In this document: positions 27,509-34,429 of the stretch, piece after piece
How the letters are laid out: every line of letters begins with the position of its first letter
Position numbering within the stretch: position 1 is the stretch's first letter
Source: Sulfurospirillum tamanense
GTDB taxonomy: Bacteria; Campylobacterota; Campylobacteria; Campylobacterales; Campylobacteraceae
Direction: 5' to 3'
DNA length: 64,000 nt
NCBI RefSeq assembly: GCF_016937535.1
Contig: NZ_JAFHKK010000003.1
Location: forward strand, 1 to 64,000
Translations under genes and position numbers: made by a program
The notes under the pieces: model-generated
What the model saw: the letters and a program-made list of their open reading frames with translations, nothing else
Told to the model about the DNA's origin: nothing
Database searches by the model: none

Positions 27509-27754
27509 ATGATAGCGACTATCTCAAGCTGGGGCAATTCTCAGGGGCTGAGACTTCCAAAAGGTGTTATTAAAGAATTGCACCTCTCGGTGGGCGATAA
27601 AATAAACATTGTGGTTGAAAATGAAAAAATTGTCTTAGAGCCGCTAAAAGCATCGAGGCAAAAATACGACATCAAGACCTTGGTCAGCAAACTGCCAAAA
27701 AACCATCAAGCTCATGAAGAATTCAACAACAAAAGTGGGCAAGAAGAGTGGTAA
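27509..27754 (+). CDS. mazE: MazE-type antitoxin (AbrB fold)
   Basis: 81 residues. The N-terminal SpoVT/AbrB swapped-hairpin domain reads ISSWGNSQGLRLPKGVIKEL and GDKINIVVENEKIVLEP. The C-terminal tail is the flexible toxin-binding part. Good AAGGAGG before the ATG. Overlaps mazF by seven bases. The module sits between TTACATGTAA copies at 27389 and 28274. Confidence 0.88.
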   Translation: MIATISSWGNSQGLRLPKGVIKELHLSVGDKINIVVENEKIVLEPLKASRQKYDIKTLVSKLPKNHQAHEEFNNKSGQEEW

Positions 27755-28080
27755 GCTACATTCCAGAACAAGGCGATATTGTGGTCTTAGATTTTGATCC
27801 ACAAAGTGGCCATAAACAAAAGGGTCGAAGACCTGCAATGATTATTAGCAATAAAACATTTAACAAACACCTTGGGCTTGCTTTTGCGTGCCCAATAACA
27901 AATACAAAACGAGATTTTCCCTTTCATGTTGAAGTAAAAAGTGAAAAGATTACGGGTTTTGTCATGGGCGAGCAAATGAAGTCTATAGACTACAACGCTA
28001 GAAATATAAAATTTATAGAAAAAGCAAACCAAACAGCCCTCAATCAAATACTAGGCATTGTTGATAGCATTTTACAATAG
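27748..28080 (+). CDS. mazF: MazF-type mRNA interferase toxin
   Basis: 110 residues from a GTG. PEQGDIVVLDFDPQSGHKQ, GRRPAMIISN, ACPITNT and VMGEQMKSIDY are the CcdB/MazF landmarks, including the catalytic arginine and threonine region. It cleaves RNA at a short sequence when released from MazE. Confidence 0.9.
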   Translation: MVSYIPEQGDIVVLDFDPQSGHKQKGRRPAMIISNKTFNKHLGLAFACPITNTKRDFPFHVEVKSEKITGFVMGEQMKSIDYNARNIKFIEKANQTALNQILGIVDSILQ

Positions 28081-28482
28081 AGCGCCTTTCCACTTCTTGA
28101 CAGGGTTTTCATAGTGGCTTTTCCACGCGTCTAGGTCGTTTTCGTTGCAACTCAAATTTTTCTTTCAGTTCGGGTTTGTAGTAGGCTCTTGCCTTGTTTA
28201 AAAAGGTCGTTAACTCGTCCAAGAAAACATACCACGGGTTAAAACAATAGACTCTTGTTTTTCCCACCATTCTTTACATGTAACGCTTGTTTTGGCTTAT
28301 GCTCCTCTTGAAGCGTTTGCTATATGCGTTTTTGCCAGGTGTATTCCATTTGATGGGCCACTGCTGTAGCAAGTGCTTGGCTATGAAGCTGTGATACCAA
28401 TATTCATAGTGCCTCCGTTGTTTGTGTGGAAATGCTTACATGTAAAGGATTTGAGGAAAAAGCAATCACCATCCCTTGGGCG
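28081..28482 (-). other. 400-base stretch with a degraded coding sequence
   Basis: No intact gene. On the minus strand, coding-like pieces in different frames follow one another: ALATAVAHQMEYTWQKRI, then NPWYVFLDELTTFLNKARAY, YKPELKEKFELQRKRPRR and NDLDAWKSHYENPVKKWKGA. This pattern fits an old gene broken by several frameshifts; I do not recognise the family. TTACATGTAA occurs twice (28274 and 28436). Confidence 0.35.
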
Positions 28483-29730
28483 TTATGTATAAAAATACTC
28501 CCAAAAACTCACTACTTTTATATCGTCGATTGTCTCTTTTTGATTGTAGGTGATGATGTATTTTTCCTGCACATCAAAGGGGAGTTTTTTGATTCCGTTT
28601 AGCTCTCTGGTTTTATTTTGGTCATTTAGTTCATAGCACACTTGCAGGGCGATGGTTTTCTCTTCTTTTTTGACGACAAAATCACATTCACTCTCTTTGT
28701 TGTAAAAATATATCTCAAGCCCATGTTTTTGGAGTTCGCTAAAGACCAAATTTTCAAGAAGTTTTCCGTGGTTTGCACTAAAGCTGTATCCTAAATTCAT
28801 AAAGCCGTTATCGCATAAGTAGAGTTTCTTTTTGTTGTTCATCTGCTCTTTGAGCGAGTAGGAAAAAAGTTTTAGTTCTCTAAACAAATAGCAATCTTCC
28901 AACGCTTGAATGTACTCTTTGATCGATTTATCGTTCAATGTTACCGCTTTGGCTAAAGACGCGTAAGAGTAGAGTGACGTAAGGTTGCTAAGTAGATAAA
29001 AGCTCAACTCTTTAAACCCTTTGATGTCTCTGATTTGATTATTTGCTACGCAATCTTTTAGGAGGATAGTCTCATAGTAACTGCTAAGCACTTCCCTTTT
29101 TAACTCATCTTGCAGCCCATACACCTCTACAAATGAGCCATAAAGCATCATGTCGTCTACGAGTTTTAAGACTTTTGGGAGGTGTTTGTTAAGCTCTAAA
29201 AAACTCGTTATGCCATTGATATGTAAAATCTCATGAAAACTAAGGGGGTAAACCTTTGTGGAGATATAGCGTCCTGTAAGCAAGGTTGCAAACGCGCCGT
29301 TTAAAAGCGAAGAGTTAGAACCTGTGATAAATATCTTTTTAAACTCACCGCTATCATAGACGCTTTTAACGTACTTTTCCCAGCCCTCTATGGCCTGAAC
29401 TTCATCTAAAAAAAGATACCTTATCTCTTTTTGAGTAAGTTTTTTGGCTGCTTGGAGGATTTCATAAAAACTTGTAGGGTCATTGGAATATTTGGTAAAA
29501 AAGGGGTCATCTAAGTTGATATAGAGTATCTCCTGAGGGTCTATGGTTTGGGAGAGGTGATTGATGAGGAGTTTAAAAAGCGATGACTTTCCGCTTCTTC
29601 TTATCCCTTGCAAAACTTGGATGTGTTTAGTCTGTAGATTGGTAAGAAGTTTTTGAAACACATCTCTGTCATAGAGGTTTTTATACCCATGTTCCCAATG
29701 TTTGTTTTGAGATATTATGACATTGTTCAT
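28483..29730 (-). CDS. AAA_14 / DUF4143 ATPase
   Basis: About 415 residues from the ATG at 29730, preceded by AAGGATT. Walker A is GIRRSGKSSLF, Walker B YLFLDEVQ, and FITGSNSSLL is the sensor region; the C-terminal half (about 220-415) matches DUF4143 with CDFVVKKEEKTIALQVCYEL. These proteins are common, mobile and poorly understood in bacteria and archaea. The gene is AT-rich and stands alone between TTACATGTAA-bearing spacers. Confidence 0.85.
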   Translation of the reverse strand: MNNVIISQNKHWEHGYKNLYDRDVFQKLLTNLQTKHIQVLQGIRRSGKSSLFKLLINHLSQTIDPQEILYINLDDPFFTKYSNDPTSFYEILQAAKKLTQKEIRYLFLDEVQAIEGWEKYVKSVYDSGEFKKIFITGSNSSLLNGAFATLLTGRYISTKVYPLSFHEILHINGITSFLELNKHLPKVLKLVDDMMLYGSFVEVYGLQDELKREVLSSYYETILLKDCVANNQIRDIKGFKELSFYLLSNLTSLYSYASLAKAVTLNDKSIKEYIQALEDCYLFRELKLFSYSLKEQMNNKKKLYLCDNGFMNLGYSFSANHGKLLENLVFSELQKHGLEIYFYNKESECDFVVKKEEKTIALQVCYELNDQNKTRELNGIKKLPFDVQEKYIITYNQKETIDDIKVVSFWEYFYT

Positions 29731-29751
29731 AGTATAATCCTTATAATCCAT

Positions 29752-30088
29752 AAATATCTCGTATTATATTACGATATATTTCACCAGTCAAGTTGCTTGG
29801 TGGCAATGCTTCTTGCTTTTTGATAAGAGAAGGCTGGATAATGTTGTGTAGGGATGTTTGAGGAAATGGTAAATACTTGGAACTGTTTAGCGCATTTAAA
29901 CCTAAACCCAATTCCCCGCCAAAAACACCCTTATATGTAAAGCATTTTAGGCGTAAAATGGGATTTGAAGTAGCCTCATCCCCATTTTACTTTGCTTGAT
30001 ACCCCATTGGTTTTCCTTGTTTTTCTTTGGTGCATTATAGCACAGCCAAAAAATGGCAAAAATGAGAACGAGGCTAATTTTTTCCGCT
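29752..30088. other. Intergenic stretch carrying repeat copies
   Basis: No gene seen. It contains the left copy of a 90-base direct repeat (29897-29989), with TTATATGTAA in place of TTACATGTAA. At 30057-30083 lies one of three short GAGGCT-containing elements that precede the 3' ends of neighbouring accessory genes. Confidence 0.6.
29897..29989 (+). repeat. Left copy of a 90-base direct repeat in the accessory region
   Basis: The core ATTCCCCGCCAAAAACACCC and the following GTAAAGCATTTTAGGCGTAA stretch match 31901-31989 with few mismatches. The pair, about 2.0 kb apart, encloses the HARE-HTH gene and the DUF433/DUF5615 pair. Confidence 0.8.
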
Positions 30089-31072
30089 TTACCCTATCTC
30101 CCCATCTTCATCAAATGGTATAAAATGTTTTTTACAATACTCTTTCACTTCTGAATCATTTTTAAAATATTCATCGCAAAAACTACTTAGCTCATTTTCT
30201 ACAGATTGATAGTTTCTTTCGTCTATAGTCAACATTCGCTCAATCATCTCTATAAAATTTTCATAACTTTCATTTACTTTGCATAGTTTATCAATTGTTT
30301 TAAAATCTAACTCTTTAAATTTTGATTGAAATAGTATTTCGCTCTCATATGGATTTGACTTAAGTTCAATAATACCTATTCCAAAAGATTCATTTAGTCT
30401 TTGCATCTCATCTTTAAGATTGTCGTTAATTTCCAATGCAACTAGATAACCGTAATTTGCCCAGCTAGAATTTGATACAGCTTGAAAATAATACTTTTTC
30501 AGCTCATAATCTGTGTTTATCTCTTTTTTTATTTCATAGGAAGTAAGTTTAAAAGTATCTGACTTATTAAGTATTTTCATAAATGCTTTATTAACTTTTG
30601 AAGTTAAATTTAAAAATTCTATCCCAATCATATCGGGATGTATCCACTTTTGATGGTCATCTTTTGAGTTTTTTGATTCTTCATGTAAAATTGTTTTTGT
30701 ATATATCTTTTTATTTTTTAGATAGCTACTAAGCAATTTATGTAGATTTCTTTCACTATAGGTTTGTTTTTTATTCTGTTGCATTGGCTGAGATGTTTCT
30801 GTAATATTAGAAGCAATTTCATTAATATTTAAATCTTGTTCAAATTTTGCTAAATAGTATAAATATTGTGATTGCTTGCCTTTTATTCTTTTAACTCTTG
30901 TGTCATTTTTTCTAATAAAATCGCCTAGCAATGCAGAAATTGTTGATGCAGGTGTTTTTGCTTCGCCAAAATAATAATATTTTTTATTAATTATATGTTC
31001 ATATATTTCATTGTGAGTTAAGAGCTTATGTAAATCCTCAAGACTTTTAAGTATTGCTTCTTTTATTGTCAT
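30089..31072 (-). CDS. HARE-HTH domain protein (COG2958-like), probable accessory or defence gene
   Basis: 327 residues, strikingly AT-rich. The N-terminal 75 residues (KEAILKSLEDLHKLLTHNEI, then STISALLGDFIRKND) form a HARE winged helix, a domain often fused to restriction enzymes. The C-terminal part (about 105-290; HPDMIGIEFLNL, YEIKKEIN, YGYLVALEIN) looks like a nuclease-related fold with a D...E-x-K arrangement, but this is tentative. It stands alone between direct repeats, which suggests recent acquisition. Confidence 0.6.
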   Translation of the reverse strand: MTIKEAILKSLEDLHKLLTHNEIYEHIINKKYYYFGEAKTPASTISALLGDFIRKNDTRVKRIKGKQSQYLYYLAKFEQDLNINEIASNITETSQPMQQNKKQTYSERNLHKLLSSYLKNKKIYTKTILHEESKNSKDDHQKWIHPDMIGIEFLNLTSKVNKAFMKILNKSDTFKLTSYEIKKEINTDYELKKYYFQAVSNSSWANYGYLVALEINDNLKDEMQRLNESFGIGIIELKSNPYESEILFQSKFKELDFKTIDKLCKVNESYENFIEMIERMLTIDERNYQSVENELSSFCDEYFKNDSEVKEYCKKHFIPFDEDGEIG

Positions 31073-31230
31073 ATCTTCTTCTTTATTTTTTATAAATTAT
31101 ATCGGATTTAGTTTCAATAAACACTTCGGTGATATTTTTAGATAACGTTTAAAATGACCAGTCATAAAGCCGCGCGTGGGTTTAGTGAGAAAAAGGGGAC
31201 GAGGCTGCTTTTCATATTTTTTCTACTCTT

Positions 31231-31501
31231 CTATATCTCAAAAATTGCACTAAACTCATCTTCTAAAAATTCTATCATACCGTGATGGTTCTCTTTCAAC
31301 AACTGAACGATATCATTAACTCTACAATTGCCAATCTTTATCCAGATAATTTTAGGCGGACTCCCTCGACTAATAGCTAATTCATTAAAATCAGAGTCTT
31401 TGGTAACTATCGTATATCCATTTTTTCTTGCATATTTCCATATCTGTTATCTTTGACACAACTCGATGAGAGATGTTGTTATCAAAAAGAAGTTTATGCA
31501 C
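31231..31501 (-). pseudogene. Deleted DUF5615 (PIN-like) toxin gene
   Basis: The GTG start overlaps the DUF433 gene by eight bases and reads HKLLFDNNISHRVVSKI. The frame then breaks and resumes as IWKYARKNGYTIVTKDSDF, ELAISRGSPPKIIWIKIGN to a stop at 31231. A middle piece of roughly 20-25 residues is missing compared with typical DUF5615 proteins, and the frame is shifted. The remaining D and W motifs are family hallmarks. The toxin should be inactive. Confidence 0.72.
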
Positions 31502-31733
31502 TCAATCTTGCCGTAACGGTTCTATGCTCTCTGTCAGCAGCATAAGCAAGTGCCGATAAGATATCTTCTTTTGTGAGCTTTGGAAAATCTTCTAAAATTT
31601 CATCATAAGTCATTCCATTGGCAAGCATAGAGAGGATATCATAAACCGTTATTCTTAAATTTCGGATGCAAGGTTTGCCACTTCTTTTTGAGGATTTAAG
31701 AGTAATATTTTCCTTCACCACATATCCTTTCAT
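31494..31733 (-). CDS. DUF433 antitoxin
   Basis: 79 residues. GKPCIRNLRITVYDILSMLA and GMTYDEILEDFPKLTKEDI are the DUF433 core, the antitoxin of DUF5615 (VapBC45-like) pairs. It is intact although its toxin carries an internal deletion. Confidence 0.82.
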   Translation of the reverse strand: MKGYVVKENITLKSSKRSGKPCIRNLRITVYDILSMLANGMTYDEILEDFPKLTKEDILSALAYAADREHRTVTARLSA

Positions 31734-32031
31734 AAAATGTATTCAATGACAATGCCTATTAAAATGACCAACCATTGATTGTAAATCATCATTGTACCAT
31801 ATTATTAAATTAGGAAAAAATGGGGCAGGCTGCTTTTTAAATCAAAAGCGTCTCTTTTTTTCCACACCCCTGAACCCTAAAAACCAAATCCTACCACATC
31901 TAAACTTAGACCCCATTCCCCGCCAAAAACACCCTTACATGTAAAGCATTTTAGGCGTAAAATGGGAGTTAAAGTAGCCTCTCACCATTTTACCCTAGTG
32001 CCCCAATAAATACTAGCGCACCCTTGGCGCT
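31734..32031. other. Intergenic stretch with repeat copies
   Basis: No gene seen. It contains TTAAAATGACCA at 31759-31770 (also at 31149-31160), the third GCTGCTTTT element (31811-31839), and the right 90-base repeat. Confidence 0.55.
31901..31989 (+). repeat. Right copy of the 90-base direct repeat
   Basis: Matches 29897-29989 and carries a perfect TTACATGTAA at 31935-31944. Confidence 0.8.
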
Positions 32032-32364
32032 TTATAGCGTTTTTTGGATGGTTTTGATTGCCTCATACAAGGGTGGTAGGTCGTTTTTTACAGTATTCCA
32101 AACGATTTCAAAATCCACACCAAAATACTGATGGATGAGTAAATTTCTAAAATCTTTTATATCCCTCCATGCGATGTCCTCATGCAAAAGCGTCATCTCC
32201 GATGGCAAATGCTTCACCGCTTCGCCGATAATCTCAAACTCTCGAATAACATTTTCTGTCTTCGGCAAAATGCTCAAAATCATACCCTTGCACATACGCA
32301 AAAATTGCCTCGCATGACTCCTTGATATCACCGACACAGAGCCTCACATCCCTTCTAAGCATAG
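32032..32364 (-). pseudogene. hepT: Frameshifted HepT (HEPN RNase toxin)
   Basis: The start (ATG 32362-32364) reads MLRRDVRLCVGDIKESCEAI and continues to AEDRK, then shifts near 32245-32262. The other frame carries VIREFEIIGEAVKHLP and the catalytic R-x(4)-H-x-Y motif RNLLIHQY to the stop at 32032. Either the toxin is inactivated or the read contains an error. The gene overlaps the upstream nucleotidyltransferase by ten bases, the normal MntA-HepT layout. Confidence 0.72.
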
Positions 32365-32648
32365 ATGATTTCCTTTTTGACATACTCCCTCACGATGGGT
32401 TTTAGTGTGGCTTCGATACCCAAATCTACTTTTTTGCCAAATTGCCCTTCAAGTTCTCGCTTGATAGCAAAAAAATTTCCAAGGCTTTTTTTGTTTTTTT
32501 CAATCTCAACCGCCAAATCTATATCACTATCATCGGTTTGCTCATCTCTAGCAAAAGAACCAAAAAGGCCTATTTTAAGGACACCAAATCTTTCTTTTAA
32601 CTCTCCTTTATGCGCCTTGAGGTAGTTTAGGATATCTTCTTTTGTCAT
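32355..32648 (-). CDS. mntA: MntA-type minimal nucleotidyltransferase antitoxin
   Basis: 97 residues with the motif GLFGSFARDEQTDDSDIDLA (GSFAR...SDxD) of minimal nucleotidyltransferases. MntA silences HepT by adding AMP to a tyrosine of its active site. Intact here, while its partner is frameshifted. Confidence 0.86.
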   Translation of the reverse strand: MTKEDILNYLKAHKGELKERFGVLKIGLFGSFARDEQTDDSDIDLAVEIEKNKKSLGNFFAIKRELEGQFGKKVDLGIEATLKPIVREYVKKEIIYA

Positions 32649-32762
32649 GATGCGCCTTTTTGTCTATTTGAGGGTTATTGTAGTTAAAAGTAGCTAAACA
32701 TGGGTTAAGAACCACACCTTACATGTAAAGTAGAAATCTTAATACTACATATAAAAGCGACA

Positions 32763-33158
32763 CTACCGCGCAATCACAAACACCGTAATGCCCGCGTCTT
32801 CGGCCACTAGCTCTAGCCGTTTGAGGTAGCGCGCGTCTTTTTCGCCCACGATGAGCGCGACGGCGGGTGCTTTGCCTGTCATCTTGGCGTAGTACAAGGC
32901 TTGGCCGATGCCCTCAGCCCATTTTTCCGCCCAGTCGATTTCGATGGCGTGGGTGGCGGTGAGGCAGTCCACGCGCGTTTTATCGGGCAAGACGTATTCC
33001 ATTTGGCCTTTTAAACTTGGGCAAAAAGCCTTTTGATAGTCCCGTTCGGTGCGTTTTTCTTGAGGTGCTTGGGGTGGCGTTTCTAAAAATGTATCGCCCA
33101 TCCACCACAACACCAAACCCACGATGATGCCAAGAAGCGAAAGACCACTACCGCGCAT
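32763..33158 (-). CDS. Membrane-anchored protein with PD-(D/E)XK-like core
   Basis: 131 residues. One N-terminal membrane segment (LSLLGIIVGLVLWW) is followed by a cytoplasmic or periplasmic domain. There DKTRVDCLTATHAIEIDWAE and WAEGIGQALYYAKMTG give a D...E-I-D pattern plus a helix with Q and YY, as in PD-(D/E)XK-fold nucleases. Nuclease activity is not established. It is flanked by TTACATGTAA at 32719 and 33167. Confidence 0.55.
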   Translation of the reverse strand: MRGSGLSLLGIIVGLVLWWMGDTFLETPPQAPQEKRTERDYQKAFCPSLKGQMEYVLPDKTRVDCLTATHAIEIDWAEKWAEGIGQALYYAKMTGKAPAVALIVGEKDARYLKRLELVAEDAGITVFVIAR

Positions 33159-33221
33159 AAAACCCCTTACATGTAAAGCTTTGCAAAACCACTTTCACAT
33201 ACCGCGCCAGTTTTTTACCAC

Positions 33222-34403
33222 TCATTTACGAGCGCTTTTTTGTGCTTTAAAGGCCTTTCCTGTTTGAAGAAAAAGCAACCCGCCCATAAAACTCATGAAA
33301 CTCGCCAGCAAGATGGCATAAAAAAATGACCCAAACACATCGTACAAATACCCACCGCTCATAGGCCCTGCAATACCCGCAATGGCATACCCTAAAAAGA
33401 CATAGGGATAGACAATACCAAGGTTTTCTACCCCGTACAGTTGCGCCGTCTCCCTGGCAAATAAAACAAAATTACCGCCAAATCCAAACCCAATGCACGC
33501 CGCAATGGCCAAGTATAAAAGATGTGTCAACGCAAAGAGGTTTAGAGCCAAAATAGCGATAGACTGGAACAAAAGAGCTAAAAATATACTCAAATCAGCC
33601 CCAAAGTAGTCACTAAAGACTCCCCACAACAACCGGCCCATAAAATTTGCCACAGCAAACAAAGCAACACCAATAGCAACGATACTGCTTGGTATGCCAT
33701 GCTGATTGGCAATAATCCCCAAACTGCCTATTATCAACAATCCCGCAAAAGTTCCTAAAAATATTCCAACACAAAGTTTTTTGAAAATTTTTGAGCCAAT
33801 AAACGCCGATAATTTTATATGCGCAACATCCTCACCCTCTTGGCTTTGGGCTTGGAAAATCAAAGTTGAAAAAACCACAATCACCACTCCGTATGCAACG
33901 CCAATGATTTTTAGTAATTCAAGTATGCCAAACCCGCGACTAAGCAGTATTTCCAGTAGTTCCGACATAAACACCGCCCCAAGGCCAAAACCAGCCGCCG
34001 CGATGCCTGCAATAAGCCCTTTTCTTTCAGGAAACCACTGGAGAGGCGACGTGAGCGAAACCCAGTATCCAAACCCCGTCCCAACCCCTGAGAAAATCCC
34101 AACACCCAGCAAAATCATGAAAAAACTTCCACCAGAACTGCCTGCAATCCAGTAACCAAAAGCAAACAATAACCCACAAATATAGCCAAAATACCTATGC
34201 CCCATCCGCTTTCCAAGCTGTCCCACGAAAATCATGGTCACCGGAAAAATAGCAATAATGAACCCAAAAACGAGCTGAGACTCAAAGGCTGAAAAATCAT
34301 ATTTGTCCATCAACTGAGACGCTACCAAACTCCACGCATAGACACTGCCAATACACAGCATGATTACAAAAGAGGCTATTACGGTGGAATATTTTTTACT
34401 CAT
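33222..34403 (-). CDS. OFA-type major facilitator superfamily transporter
   Basis: 393 residues, about 12 membrane segments. The N-terminal IGSVYAWSLVASQLMDKY and the following GFIIAIFPVTMIFVGQLGKR fit the oxalate/formate antiporter (OFA) family. Start chosen at the ATG after AAGGAG; the 10-codon longer frame upstream is mostly a TTACATGTAA copy (34418-34427). The substrate cannot be told from sequence; formate, oxalate or another monocarboxylate is likely. Confidence 0.82.
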   Translation of the reverse strand: MSKKYSTVIASFVIMLCIGSVYAWSLVASQLMDKYDFSAFESQLVFGFIIAIFPVTMIFVGQLGKRMGHRYFGYICGLLFAFGYWIAGSSGGSFFMILLGVGIFSGVGTGFGYWVSLTSPLQWFPERKGLIAGIAAAGFGLGAVFMSELLEILLSRGFGILELLKIIGVAYGVVIVVFSTLIFQAQSQEGEDVAHIKLSAFIGSKIFKKLCVGIFLGTFAGLLIIGSLGIIANQHGIPSSIVAIGVALFAVANFMGRLLWGVFSDYFGADLSIFLALLFQSIAILALNLFALTHLLYLAIAACIGFGFGGNFVLFARETAQLYGVENLGIVYPYVFLGYAIAGIAGPMSGGYLYDVFGSFFYAILLASFMSFMGGLLFLQTGKAFKAQKSARK

Positions 34404-34429
34404 AAATGCTTTCTCCTTTACATGTAAAC

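Noticed and set aside
27361-33221. Integron-type cassette array
   Set aside because: The cassette-like layout is suggestive, but I found no convincing attC ends and no integrase gene in the window, and modules face both directions.
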